64,000 nucleotides of DNA from Candidatus Saccharimonadota bacterium (GCA_017536895.1 JAFWCN010000005.1:1-64000), one strand, 5' to 3'. Shown: positions 54,583 through 63,584, numbered from the stretch's first letter. The notes: generated by a model from the sequence alone, not told the origin. A program made the numbers and translations.

Positions 54583-55042
54583 TTAATCCTCTCTCCTTAG
54601 CCAAATCATAGTATTGGTTAACTTGTTCTTCGTTTCCAAACATTCTTTCATAATAAGAGATATTGTATGCCGAAAAAGCAGTAGGGTTCAATTCCTCAGC
54701 CTTATATGCATCTGACAATATCTGCTCTTTATATTTTTCAAATTCAGGCCTTGAAATATAACTACATAAATATGAAGCACGGTCGGCATACAACTTAGCT
54801 TTTTCATCATTAGTGCTAGCCTCAGCGATTTGCTTGTCTACATCTTTTATATAATTATTCAACTGATCCTCTGTAGCCTCCCCTCCTGACACCACCGCCT
54901 CTATTTCCTCTTCCTGCTTCGCTATATATTCTTTTTGGTTTTCTTTTACCACAATGATACTTATAATTAGTCCAACTATCAAAAATAACAAGCTAAATAG
55001 TGCAGCTACCAACCACCTGCTCTTACCACCACCTTTTTCCAT
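54554..55042 (-). CDS. Membrane protein with TPR-like helices
   Basis: The 162-residue protein has one N-terminal membrane helix (residues about 10-31), a charged coiled-coil stretch (KENQKEYIAKQEEEIEAVV) and a helical region with TPR-like spacing (AKLYADRASYLCSYI, AEELNPTAFSAYNISYYERMFGN, VNQYYDLAKERG). Its end overlaps the start of the giant surface protein by 29 bases, so it may help export or anchor that protein. The role is inferred from position. Confidence 0.65.
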   Translation of the reverse strand: MEKGGGKSRWLVAALFSLLFLIVGLIISIIVVKENQKEYIAKQEEEIEAVVSGGEATEDQLNNYIKDVDKQIAEASTNDEKAKLYADRASYLCSYISRPEFEKYKEQILSDAYKAEELNPTAFSAYNISYYERMFGNEEQVNQYYDLAKERGLNEQIQDTSR

Positions 55043-55092
55043 AATCCTATTTTATCACAACCATTATCAAAAATCAAAGAATTTTGATATTA

Positions 55093-56379
55093 TTATTCCG
55101 CAAACTCATCTCTAAACCACTCGTCCGCCGGACCAGCCGTCATCAAAATTACCAAATATCCTTCATCCACATATTCCCACAGCTTCTTCGCCAAATCATC
55201 ATCAAGTTTTGCTGCCTCTGCCACTTCCCTATTTGAAAGACCAGCCACAAATTCTTCTGGCGTAATAACCGTCAGGGTTGGATCTTCGCGCACTAAATAC
55301 GTCGGTAACCAGTACAGCTTGTCCACACCCACAAAGGCATTCTTATAGTCATCCTTCACTTCATGCTGACGAATATTTTGATGTGGTTGATATACCACCA
55401 CTACACCTTTAAAACCTTTTAATTCCGCCTCTTCCTTTGCTACCTCAATTGTCGCCGTTATTTCTTCCGGATGGTGCGCATAATCTGTATACACTCCATC
55501 TGCTATTCTTTCAAACCTTCGCCCTACTCCCGGAAACTCATCTAAGATTTTGATTAACTCAGCAAAATTATAATCAACTATCATTTTCTTTTCAGCATAT
55601 TCTGTAAACTGTATTTTCATTACTGCTTCAGCTGCAAGTGCTGCGTCTTGTTTTCTCACTTCTCCTGCTAGATTAAACTTATCTGCCATAAACATCACTC
55701 TGCCACCATCTCGCCGTATAATCTTACCTTCTTCAACTTCAATCACATTCTCGCTCTGCGACTTAAACTGCAAAAAAGCGTCTTCATAATCTTTCCGTGT
55801 CGGGTAAATATCCGGATGATCATAAGAAACTGCCGGAATTACCGCAAGCCACGGATGATATTTCAAGAAATTTCGATCATATTCATCTGCTTCATAAACA
55901 AAATATTTATCCCCTGGATGATATGCACCAGAAGATGCAAATCCAAGTGTCGTACCCACAATATAAGAAACCGGGAGGCCTAATTTCAAGCTTGCCCAAA
56001 TAATCATCGCCGTAGTCGTGGTCTTACCATGTGTCCCTGCTATCGCCACCATTTTAAGTCCCAATTTTTCAACCAAAAACACCGTGAAATCGTCCCGTTT
56101 CGTACACTTCAAATCAGCCTCTTTTGCCACCACAAGTTCCGCGTGAGAGTCCGGCAATGCCGAAGTATACACAAACCAATCAATTCCTTCTTTCAATTTC
56201 TCGCCCAAAAACTTTCCATCCTGTTCTCCAATTTCCACCTCAATCCCCTCAGCAACTAATTCATCATAAATCGCCCCACGCATCAAATCTGAACCAAAAA
56301 CGTTAAACCCCGCTGCTTTTGCCATCAAAGCAAGCGGTCCCATCCCCGTTCCAGATATCCCCGATATGTATATATTCAT
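55093..56379 (-). CDS. murC: UDP-N-acetylmuramate-L-alanine ligase
   Basis: The 428-residue Mur ligase adds the first L-Ala to UDP-MurNAc. Motifs: NIYISGISGTGMGPLALMAKAAG (Rossmann start), AIAGTHGKTTTTAMI (ATP loop), YEADEYDRNFLKYHP, VIPAVSYDHPDIYPT and YTDYAHHPEEITATI. I choose the ATG at 56379, since the longer reading would start inside the tsaE gene. It shares an 18-base intergenic region with tsaE; the -10 box is 6 bases from the ATG, so the mRNA is likely leaderless. Confidence 0.95.
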   Translation of the reverse strand: MNIYISGISGTGMGPLALMAKAAGFNVFGSDLMRGAIYDELVAEGIEVEIGEQDGKFLGEKLKEGIDWFVYTSALPDSHAELVVAKEADLKCTKRDDFTVFLVEKLGLKMVAIAGTHGKTTTTAMIIWASLKLGLPVSYIVGTTLGFASSGAYHPGDKYFVYEADEYDRNFLKYHPWLAVIPAVSYDHPDIYPTRKDYEDAFLQFKSQSENVIEVEEGKIIRRDGGRVMFMADKFNLAGEVRKQDAALAAEAVMKIQFTEYAEKKMIVDYNFAELIKILDEFPGVGRRFERIADGVYTDYAHHPEEITATIEVAKEEAELKGFKGVVVVYQPHQNIRQHEVKDDYKNAFVGVDKLYWLPTYLVREDPTLTVITPEEFVAGLSNREVAEAAKLDDDLAKKLWEYVDEGYLVILMTAGPADEWFRDEFAE

Positions 56380-56397
56380 GATATAATATATTATACA
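56380..56397. promoter_or_regulatory. Symmetric bidirectional promoter between murC and tsaE-tsaB
   Basis: The 18-base gap contains TATAATATATTATA, a perfect palindrome that presents TATAAT on both strands. On each strand the -10 lies 6-8 bases before the ATG, so both mRNAs should start at or near their start codons. The -35 parts would lie inside the opposite gene. Confidence 0.7.
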
Positions 56398-57300
56398 ATG
56401 AAAATAGATTCTGAACAAGAAATGCTCGATTTTGGCAAAGATTTTGCCAAGAATCTTAAATTCCCAGCAGTGATTGAATTAGTTGGCGACGTTGGTGCCG
56501 GTAAAACCACTTTCACTCGCGGCCTCGCCGAAGGCCTTGGAGTTAAAAGCCAAATCACCAGCCCCAGCTTTACCATTTCAAAATCTTACGCTTTACCAAA
56601 CAACAAAAAACTTATCCATTACGACTTCTACCGCCTAAACGATGTGGGTCTCATGGCCAATAATCTCAAAGAAGCCATCAGTAGCAATAATGTCGTAGTT
56701 ATCGAATGGGGAGAATCAATCAAAAACGTTTTACCTAAAAACAAGATAACTATCTCATTAAAACTACAAAATGATGGGGGCAGAAGAATAATTATTGAAG
56801 GTAATCGGAATAGTGTCTTTCGAGACACTGACATCAAAAATAGCCGAAGCAGTGTTTCTCGGGGGCTTCCGGAGGTTACGACCGCTCGCCGAAGGCGTAT
56901 CGTAGCGTCGGATGAGGGCGCGAGCCCTGTGACGACAGGAGCGAGCGACCCGTCCCCCGAAAACACTGTTCGGCTATTTCTCGACACCAGTACTCCCGAA
57001 ACAGTTTTACGATTGAACGACAAAGAATACAAATACCCTTTTGCCAGCGACCTCGCCGAAAAACTCTTAAAATTCATCAAAGACAAACTCGACGAAAACA
57101 ATTACACTTGGCAAGACATCACCGAAATCACTTTTATGTCCGGCCCCGGCTCCTTTACAGGCCTTCGCATCGGCGCTAGCATAGTAAACACTCTCGCCCA
57201 TGAACTAAGAATCCCACTCTATGATCACAAAGGTCAAAAACACGACCAAATCATTCCCGATTATGGTCGTGCAGCTAATATTTCAAAGCCCGTTAAATAA
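56398..57300 (+). CDS. tsaE: TsaE-TsaB fusion (t6A biosynthesis) joined by a palindromic insertion
   Basis: Residues 1-140 are TsaE, the ATPase of tRNA threonylcarbamoyladenosine synthesis (GDVGAGKTTFTRGLAEGLG at 30-48, SPSFTISKSY, HYDFYRLND, VVIEWGE). Residues about 190-300 are the N-terminal half of TsaB (VRLFLDTSTPETVL, MSGPGSFTGLRIGASI). The join at residues about 148-193 is encoded by a palindromic repeat also found in lepA. The TsaB part is about half the usual length, so TsaD contact may be reduced. The ATG follows TATAAT by 6-8 bases without an SD. Confidence 0.88.
   Translation: MKIDSEQEMLDFGKDFAKNLKFPAVIELVGDVGAGKTTFTRGLAEGLGVKSQITSPSFTISKSYALPNNKKLIHYDFYRLNDVGLMANNLKEAISSNNVVVIEWGESIKNVLPKNKITISLKLQNDGGRRIIIEGNRNSVFRDTDIKNSRSSVSRGLPEVTTARRRRIVASDEGASPVTTGASDPSPENTVRLFLDTSTPETVLRLNDKEYKYPFASDLAEKLLKFIKDKLDENNYTWQDITEITFMSGPGSFTGLRIGASIVNTLAHELRIPLYDHKGQKHDQIIPDYGRAANISKPVK
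56838..56979 (+). repeat. Palindromic coding-region element, copy A
   Basis: The outer arms pair over about 24 bases (AATAGCCGAA, CAGTGTTT, CGGGGG on the left against CCCCCG, AACACTG, TTCGGCTATT on the right). The inner part has CGGAGGTTACGACCG, GAGGGCGC, GTGACGAC and AGCGACCCGT, shared with copy B at 60654-60769. It carries about 20 extra bases relative to B. It is read in frame inside tsaE-tsaB and encodes EVTT, EGASPVTTG and SDP. Confidence 0.85.
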
Positions 57301-58473
57301 TCATTTCTTCTCTATCGTTTTTTGCTGTGAAGCCATTTCTTCTGCTTCACGCGCCGATAGTCTTCGACGCACTACACTTCGAATTGCCGCCGCCATTAAT
57401 ACTGAAAACACTATCACCATCACGCCTTCTATTGTCGCCATCACAATAAAACCTCTTGTTCCATCTGGTTTTACTACTGACGTTTCACCAAGCGGTGCTA
57501 CATATGATGGGTCCGTCGGGTCGTAAGCAATTTGCACACCATCACCTTCGCGATTTGCCAATTTTGCATCAGTAATCGTCAAACTCATGCCGACGAGCTT
57601 AACTTCAAAAACTGAATCTGCAGAGTCTCTATCCGCATGGAATATTCTAATAATTGACCCATTCCCCGCATCAAGTTTAATACCCGAATAAGCCAGCTCC
57701 TCACCATTCACTCCGGTATACACTTCACCATTGTCATTAATTACAAATCTGCCCGTCGTCGCATCATGTATTCCACCCATATCAATGGCCAATTTATCAC
57801 CTATATAGACAAACGTATCATCATCTGCTCGAATTGCAAAACCTTCATTGCCGCTCGCAAGTACCGTAAATGGTACCGCAAAACTCATTGTGAACAAATG
57901 GTTGTGCCCATCCCTATTCACCGCATCGCCATTGCTAAAATCTGCACCATCCAAAGGATAAAAATGATCATGGTGAAAAGAGAATTCCGCTCCTTCCGGT
58001 TGATACTCTAATTTCAAAGCTCCAGTATAATTAGCACTCTTCCCATCTACCGCCTCAAACCATCCATCAAAATTACTTAAACCCTGATTTGGAGTTAGCT
58101 TACCATTGCCCGTCGCTACTGGTAAATATTCCTCAGATAATTCATACTCCGCCAAACCTTTTTCAACTTCTTTATTATAGTATTTACAGCTACTCCATTC
58201 AAATTGACGAGTCTTCAGGCTGTTTTTTACATTCAAATCATACATATTAACGCATTCGTCTGACTTTCGATCAAAATATGCCACCGACAGATAAACATCC
58301 TCACTCCCGGACAAACCCGCACTAGCTAGTATCGCTGTCGGTGATTTTGATATCGCAATCTCATCAATTGCCCCCATTGTAGAAGAGAGCCCCACAATCG
58401 CCAAAATCATCGCCACTACAAAAGTTACTAACGCTACTATACCCAATTGTCGTGATTTTTTCTTTTTCTTCAT
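57301..58473 (-). CDS. Membrane-anchored fibro-slime-type surface protein
   Basis: The 390-residue protein has an N-terminal membrane helix (after MKKKKKSRQ), an external region ending in a fibro-slime/PA14-like domain (FYPLDGADFSNGD, HNHLFTMSFAVPFTV, GFAIRADDDTFVYIGDKLAIDMGGIHDATTGR, IRIFHADRDSADSVFEV) and a second helix near residue 345 with a charged tail. I choose the ATG at 58473 because GGAGAG stands just before it; the ATG at 58485 lies upstream of that SD. It may bind carbohydrate or host surface. It converges on tsaE-tsaB with no gap. Confidence 0.8.
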   Translation of the reverse strand: MKKKKKSRQLGIVALVTFVVAMILAIVGLSSTMGAIDEIAISKSPTAILASAGLSGSEDVYLSVAYFDRKSDECVNMYDLNVKNSLKTRQFEWSSCKYYNKEVEKGLAEYELSEEYLPVATGNGKLTPNQGLSNFDGWFEAVDGKSANYTGALKLEYQPEGAEFSFHHDHFYPLDGADFSNGDAVNRDGHNHLFTMSFAVPFTVLASGNEGFAIRADDDTFVYIGDKLAIDMGGIHDATTGRFVINDNGEVYTGVNGEELAYSGIKLDAGNGSIIRIFHADRDSADSVFEVKLVGMSLTITDAKLANREGDGVQIAYDPTDPSYVAPLGETSVVKPDGTRGFIVMATIEGVMVIVFSVLMAAAIRSVVRRRLSAREAEEMASQQKTIEKK

Positions 58474-58520
58474 ATTACTCTCCATTTTAAGTATATGCTT
58501 TTTTCATATAAAAATCAACC

Positions 58521-58922
58521 CTACTCCGTTTTTGGAATCCCAAAACTCTCATCAGACAACACTTTTTCTTCAAATGGTTTTTCGTAAGCATTCACTGCAT
58601 CAACTTCTGCTTGTAATTCTTCCAAATATTTTTCCAGAACAGTCAAATCGATCGGTCCCGTCTTGTCAAACTTAAATTCTTCCTCGTCATCATCATTATT
58701 TTCCTCTTCAATCTCTTCCTCATCCGGCAAAAACCCTGGCCTAGACCGGTCTAGATAAATATCACCTGAGTTATGATAAATCAAAAGACTCACTCCGCTC
58801 GTTATAACGGCAATCACTACGGCCATTATTCCTAAAATCACTAAATTCCACCCACCTTTATTCAGCTTTTTCTTCTGTTTTTTCTCGTCAGAAACTTTAT
58901 CTTCTACTTTTTTCTCTTCCAT
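58521..58922 (-). CDS. Small membrane protein with acidic tail
   Basis: The 133-residue protein has a Lys-rich cytoplasmic start, one membrane helix (residues about 25-48) and an acidic external region (EEEIEEENNDDDEEEFKF) ending in a helix. No family recognised. Its ATG overlaps the stop of the upstream secreted protein gene by 1 base, so the two are co-translated. Confidence 0.65.
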   Translation of the reverse strand: MEEKKVEDKVSDEKKQKKKLNKGGWNLVILGIMAVVIAVITSGVSLLIYHNSGDIYLDRSRPGFLPDEEEIEEENNDDDEEEFKFDKTGPIDLTVLEKYLEELQAEVDAVNAYEKPFEEKVLSDESFGIPKTE

Positions 58923-59416
58923 TAGATTTTACCCCTTAATACCGTTACCAACCTTACGTGTTTTGAGATTAAGTTTCGAAGTTTCAATGCATCTTGCCCT
59001 ACGATTTTTCGTTTTTGTCTAACCTTATCCAACTTCTCATAAAAATTTGCCGGCTCCTTTTTACAATCTAACGCCACGAGTTCCTCTAATCTTTGTTGAT
59101 AATCAATATAATCATTATTAAATAAACTCTTCGTCTCTGCAAAACTATTTTGGTTTTCCACCAGTTCCACATTCGACAGATTATTTTCTAGTAACCTCAC
59201 GTTAAGTGGCATCATAAAACTAGTTAAAATTGTCTCATATCTGCCGCCTAAATGAACTCTTGTTCTTGCGTCGTCTTTTTGTACTGCTTTTAATTGTTCT
59301 TTTATTTCATTACATTTATCAACAATTGCTTTTTCCTGGCTTTCGGAAATCGCAAAACACGGCAAAGCAACCAAACTCATCACGAAAACCGCAAATACTA
59401 CCAATAAACGTTTCAT
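58922..59416 (-). CDS. Small secreted helical protein
   Basis: The 164-residue product has a signal peptide (MKRLLVVFAVFVMSLVALPCFA) and a mature helical, coiled-coil-prone part with two Cys (CNEIKEQL and LDCKKEP). No family is recognised. It lies 17 bases downstream of lepA on the same strand and is coupled to the small membrane protein downstream. Confidence 0.7.
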   Translation of the reverse strand: MKRLLVVFAVFVMSLVALPCFAISESQEKAIVDKCNEIKEQLKAVQKDDARTRVHLGGRYETILTSFMMPLNVRLLENNLSNVELVENQNSFAETKSLFNNDYIDYQQRLEELVALDCKKEPANFYEKLDKVRQKRKIVGQDALKLRNLISKHVRLVTVLRGKI

Positions 59417-59433
59417 ACAACGATTATAGCATA

Positions 59434-61293
59434 TTAATCACGCTTCAACATGACTGTAAAAGCTTCCGAAGGAATATCAATTTTTCCAAATCCTTTCATC
59501 CGTGCCTTCCCGCGCTTCTGTTTTTGGAGAAGTTTTGCTTTTCTATCTCTATCCCCAGTATGAATTTTTACCGTCACATCCTTTCTATATGCTCCTATTG
59601 TTTCTCTCGCAATGATTCTCGCCCCAATTGCCGCCTGCAAAGCAACCTCATAGTTTTGTCTCGGAATCACTTCCTTCAGCTTTTTCGTCACTTCTCGCCC
59701 AATTCCCTCAGCTTCCGATCGATGTGCCATCACCGAAAGCGCATCCATTTTATGTCCACCTACCAGAAAGTCCACCCTCACCAAATCCTCTGTTCGGTAC
59801 CCATCAAGTTCATAGTTAAACGACGCATATCCCGAAGTGGCCGATTTTAATTGGTCATAAAAATCCGTCAGCAAATTCGCCATTGGCGCTTCAAAATCAA
59901 TCACTGCCCGATCCTCAATATAACTAAGGTTTGTCTGATGCCCTCGTTTACTATTAATCAAATTCAAAACTCCGCCAATCATATCTTTCGGCAAAATAAT
60001 TTCACCTTTTACCCACGGTTCTCGGATTTCAGCTATTTCCGATACGTCTGGCAAATCCGCTGCTGATTTAATCTCGCGTATTTCACCGTTTGCCATCACC
60101 ACTTCATAGTTCGTAGACGGATTTGTCACAATCAAATCTAGCCCAAACTCTCGCTCTAGTCTCTCGCGAATAATATCCATATGAAGTAGCCCCAAAAATC
60201 CAATCCGAAGCCCAAACCCAAGCACTGGCGAATTTTCTGGCTCAAACCGTAGCGCCGAATCCGAAAGTGCTAGTTTTTCGATCGCCTCCTTCAAATCCTT
60301 ATACTGGTCATTTGAAACTGAGAAAAACCCAGCATACACAAAAGGCAAGACGTTTTTATAGCCTGGCAAAGCTTCTTTCGCTGGTGATTTGGCCAGTGTC
60401 ACCGTATCACCCACTTTCGCTTCACGCGTAGTTTTAAGGTTCGTCACGATGTAGCCAATTTCACCCGCTTTCAAAGAATCTCGTGGTGTCATTTTTGGCG
60501 TTAATATTCCAACTTCCAACGCCAAGCCCTTCGTCTCCGCCGCCATCATCAATATCTCATCATTCTTCTTAATCTCCCCGTCAAATATCCTTATATAAAG
60601 TACTACTCCTCGATAATCGTCAAAATATGAATCAAATATCAGTGCCTTAGTAGGCCCGAAGCTGAAGTTGGTTTGGGACCGTTCGGAGGTTACGACCGAG
60701 AAAGAGGGCGCTTCGCCCGTGACGACGGGCCAAAGCGACCCGTGTCCCAAACCAATCTTCAGTTCGGGCTTAGTAGTTATTATTTTATCCAGTATTTTAT
60801 CCACATTTTGTCCGGTCTTACCGGAGACTTCTATAATATCTTCACGCTTACATCCAAGCAGATTAATAATTTGCGCTGAAACCGATTCGACATCAGCCGC
60901 CGGAAGATCAATTTTATTAATCACCGGAATAATTTTTAGGTCCTGTTCCAAAGCTAGATAAACATTTGCCAGCGTCTGCGCTTGAATCCCTTGCGTAGCA
61001 TCAACCACCAAGACCGCAGTCTCCACCGCTTGCAAAGAACGCGATACCTCATACGAGAAATCCACATGGCCCGGTGTATCAATCAAGTTCAAGGTATATC
61101 CCTTCCACTTCATCGTCACCGGCGCCAGCTTAATCGTAATCCCTTTTTCTTGTTCAAGCTCCATCGAATCCAAAAGCTGCGACTTCATTTCGCGTTTCGA
61201 CACTGTCCCCGTAAGTTCCATCATCCGATCCGCAATCGTGGATTTCCCGTGATCGATGTGCGCAATGATACAAAAATTCCGGATTTTATCCAT
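59434..61293 (-). CDS. lepA: Elongation factor 4 (LepA) with an in-frame palindromic insertion
   Basis: The 619-residue translational GTPase has FCIIAHIDHGKSTIADRM (G1), DTPGHVDF (G3), NKID (G4), domains II, III and V, and the LepA-specific C-terminal domain (ALQAAIGARIIARETIGAYRKDVTVK ... KLLQKQKRGKARMKGFGKIDIP). Residues about 173-214, between the G domain and domain II, are an extra segment (HGSLWPVVTGEAPSFSVVTSERSQ) encoded by palindromic copy B. The usual length is about 600. The gene follows pnp immediately (stop and start abut). Confidence 0.96.
   Translation of the reverse strand: MDKIRNFCIIAHIDHGKSTIADRMMELTGTVSKREMKSQLLDSMELEQEKGITIKLAPVTMKWKGYTLNLIDTPGHVDFSYEVSRSLQAVETAVLVVDATQGIQAQTLANVYLALEQDLKIIPVINKIDLPAADVESVSAQIINLLGCKREDIIEVSGKTGQNVDKILDKIITTKPELKIGLGHGSLWPVVTGEAPSFSVVTSERSQTNFSFGPTKALIFDSYFDDYRGVVLYIRIFDGEIKKNDEILMMAAETKGLALEVGILTPKMTPRDSLKAGEIGYIVTNLKTTREAKVGDTVTLAKSPAKEALPGYKNVLPFVYAGFFSVSNDQYKDLKEAIEKLALSDSALRFEPENSPVLGFGLRIGFLGLLHMDIIRERLEREFGLDLIVTNPSTNYEVVMANGEIREIKSAADLPDVSEIAEIREPWVKGEIILPKDMIGGVLNLINSKRGHQTNLSYIEDRAVIDFEAPMANLLTDFYDQLKSATSGYASFNYELDGYRTEDLVRVDFLVGGHKMDALSVMAHRSEAEGIGREVTKKLKEVIPRQNYEVALQAAIGARIIARETIGAYRKDVTVKIHTGDRDRKAKLLQKQKRGKARMKGFGKIDIPSEAFTVMLKRD
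60647..60776 (-). repeat. Palindromic coding-region element, copy B, with 7-bp target duplication
   Basis: The element spans 60654-60769 (116 bp). Its outer arms pair over about 25 bases (GCCCGAA, CTGAAG, TTGGTTTGGGAC against GTCCCAAACCAA, CTTCAG, TTCGGGC). It is flanked by direct TTAGTAG at 60647-60653 and 60770-60776. Element plus one duplication is 123 bp, exactly 41 codons, so lepA stays in frame. The inner part matches copy A. Read against the gene direction, lepA uses the opposite orientation from copy A. Confidence 0.88.
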
Positions 61294-63465
61294 TTAGACT
61301 CCAATCATCGAAAGTGACAACTTCCCGTGGTCAATCGCCACGAGCCGCACTTTCACTTTGTCACCTACGTGAAGTACTTCTTCAACCTTCTTCAAACGCT
61401 TACCTTCAACAATCTGTGAAATATGGAGCATCCCATCAATCCCTGGCATAATGTTTACAAACGCACCGAAATCTTTGATTGATACTACCGTGCCATCATA
61501 CACTTTACCGACTTCCGGTTCTTCCACTAACGACTTAATCCATTCTACGGCTTTTGCAATTTTCTCTGGGTCACTACCAGATACCGTCACGAGCCCAGAA
61601 TCATCAATGTCAACCCCAGCTCCAGTCTCAGTCGTAATCTTATTAATCGTTTCACCACCTTTACCAATAATCGAGCCAATTTTCTCTGGTTTCACCATAA
61701 TCTTCTCAATTTGTGGCGCATACTTCGAAATCTCCTTCTTTGGTTCAGGAATCACCGACACAATATGGTCTAAAATAAACATCCTACCTTCATGTGACTG
61801 CTTCAAAGCCTTTTCCATTATCTCAACTGGAAGGCCATGTACTTTCATATCCATCTGCAACGCCGTTACACCTTCCGTCGTACCAGTCACCTTAAAGTCC
61901 ATATCCCCAGCAAAGTCTTCAGCATCCATCAAATCAGTTAGCACATAAGCTTTGTCGATATCTTTTGCTTCAATCGCTGTACCCTTTGGTACGTCTACCA
62001 TTAGCCCCATCGCTACACCAGATACTGGTCGCTTAAGAGGCACACCTGCATCCATCAAAGCCATACACGATGAACACGTTGCCGCCATCGAAGTCGAACC
62101 ATTTTGCGACATAATCTCAGTTACCGAACGAATCGCATAAGGGAACTCCTCTTCAGAAGGAAGCACCGGAATCAAAGCTCTCTCCGCCAAATATCCGTGT
62201 CCAATCTCACGTCTTCCAGGAGAACCAATTCTACCAGGCTCACCCACTGTATAAGACGGAGCATTATAATGATGCATATAGCGCCTTTTTCCTTCTGTCA
62301 CTTCCATTGTATCCACTTCTTGTGAGTAGGAAAGTGGTGCAAGCGTCACAATATTCATTGCCTGCGTCACACCACGGGTAAATAGCGACGAACCGTGCAC
62401 TCTTGGCAATAGTCCGACCTGCGACGACAAAGGCCTTACCTCGTCTAATTTACGCCCATCCGGACGCACACCTTCTTCTACAATTCCACGACGCACTTCC
62501 TTGAACAAAGCAAGCTCAAACGCCTGGTCATACACATCACGCAAGTTTTCATCATACCATGCAACTTTCTCATTATCGGTTTCACCTTTACCCTTAGAAA
62601 GTGCAAATTCATCATGCATCGCGTACTTAATCTCATCCAACACCTGTGCTCTTTCCATCACATTTCCGCGCACCTTAGAACCAAATTTGTCCTTAGTCCA
62701 ATCTTCAACTTCTTTAATCACTTCCTCATCCGGCAAAACTAATTCATATTCCTGTGAAGTTGCCTTTACCTTTTTCGCTAAATCTCTCTGCAAATCAAGT
62801 ACTGGCTGTACATTTTCTACCGCCCAACGCATTGCATCAATAATCATCTCCTCTGGTACTTCCTTCATACCAGCTTCCACCATCATCACCTTACCATCTT
62901 TGCAAGCCACCACGAGATCCATTGGCGATTCTTCACGCTCTTCTGGTGACAAAAATCCTTTGAATTTCCCACCAATTTGGCCAATTCGAATTCCAGCAAC
63001 TGGTCCATCAAACGGCACGCCCGCGTTCATAAGAGCCGCCGAAGCTGCAATCATCGCCACGCAGTCTGGTCTAAACGAAGGGTCCATCGAAAGAACCGTA
63101 CAAACCACTTGCACCTCTTGACGATACCCCTTCGGAAATAATGGCCGAATCGGTCGATCAATCAATCGCCCCACGAGTACCGCTTCGTCTGCTGGTTTAC
63201 CTTCTCGTTTAATAAACCTTGAACCGGAAATCTTCCCAGCCGCATACCACTTTTCTTCATAGTCAATCGACAGTGGAAAATAATCAAGCACCACTGGCTT
63301 TGTCCCAACCACCACTGAGCCTAGAACCACGGTATCCCCATAAGTCACCATTACTGATGAGGTTGTTCTAAACCCAACCTTGTTTACTTCAAGCGTCAAC
63401 TTTCGTCCCAACCACTCCGTTGACACCGAAAGCGTCTTCTTGCCATTAGGATTGATAATGTCCAT
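61294..63465 (-). CDS. pnp: Polyribonucleotide nucleotidyltransferase (PNPase)
   Basis: The 723-residue enzyme degrades RNA 3'-5' by phosphorolysis. It has two RNase PH-like domains (FPLSIDYEEKWYAAGKISGSRFIKREGKP and RVHGSSLFTRGVTQAM, YMHHYNAPSYTVGEPGRIGSPGRREIGHG), a KH domain (IGSIIGKGGETINKITTETGA) and an S1 domain (VGKVYDGTVVSIKDFGAFVNIMPGIDGMLHISQI). A promoter lies at 63551-63579 and the leader holds a strong hairpin. Confidence 0.97.
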   Translation of the reverse strand: MDIINPNGKKTLSVSTEWLGRKLTLEVNKVGFRTTSSVMVTYGDTVVLGSVVVGTKPVVLDYFPLSIDYEEKWYAAGKISGSRFIKREGKPADEAVLVGRLIDRPIRPLFPKGYRQEVQVVCTVLSMDPSFRPDCVAMIAASAALMNAGVPFDGPVAGIRIGQIGGKFKGFLSPEEREESPMDLVVACKDGKVMMVEAGMKEVPEEMIIDAMRWAVENVQPVLDLQRDLAKKVKATSQEYELVLPDEEVIKEVEDWTKDKFGSKVRGNVMERAQVLDEIKYAMHDEFALSKGKGETDNEKVAWYDENLRDVYDQAFELALFKEVRRGIVEEGVRPDGRKLDEVRPLSSQVGLLPRVHGSSLFTRGVTQAMNIVTLAPLSYSQEVDTMEVTEGKRRYMHHYNAPSYTVGEPGRIGSPGRREIGHGYLAERALIPVLPSEEEFPYAIRSVTEIMSQNGSTSMAATCSSCMALMDAGVPLKRPVSGVAMGLMVDVPKGTAIEAKDIDKAYVLTDLMDAEDFAGDMDFKVTGTTEGVTALQMDMKVHGLPVEIMEKALKQSHEGRMFILDHIVSVIPEPKKEISKYAPQIEKIMVKPEKIGSIIGKGGETINKITTETGAGVDIDDSGLVTVSGSDPEKIAKAVEWIKSLVEEPEVGKVYDGTVVSIKDFGAFVNIMPGIDGMLHISQIVEGKRLKKVEEVLHVGDKVKVRLVAIDHGKLSLSMIGV

Positions 63466-63492
63466 AAAAATATTCCTTTCCCGGGAAAACCT

Positions 63493-63579
63493 CAGATACG
63501 GGCCCCCTTATCCCATATCTGCCGTCTTCCCTATTGTTAATGTTGTATTTATTATACCAAATCTTGATTTTTTTCGCAA
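63493..63579 (-). promoter_or_regulatory. pnp promoter and leader hairpin
   Basis: On the minus strand TTGCGA (63574-63579) and TATAAT (63551-63556) are 17 bases apart. The leader of about 75 nt holds a 10-bp stem, CAGATATGGG (63512-63521) and CCCGTATCTG (63493-63502), with one G-U pair. A similar leader hairpin in E. coli pnp is the target of autoregulation. Confidence 0.65.
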
Positions 63580-63584
63580 AATAT

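Noticed and set aside
60668-60961. Plus-strand frame inside lepA encoding EVTTEKEGASPVTTG
   Set aside because: Not a gene; it is the other reading of the palindromic element. It is useful only because it shows the similarity to the tsaE-tsaB linker.
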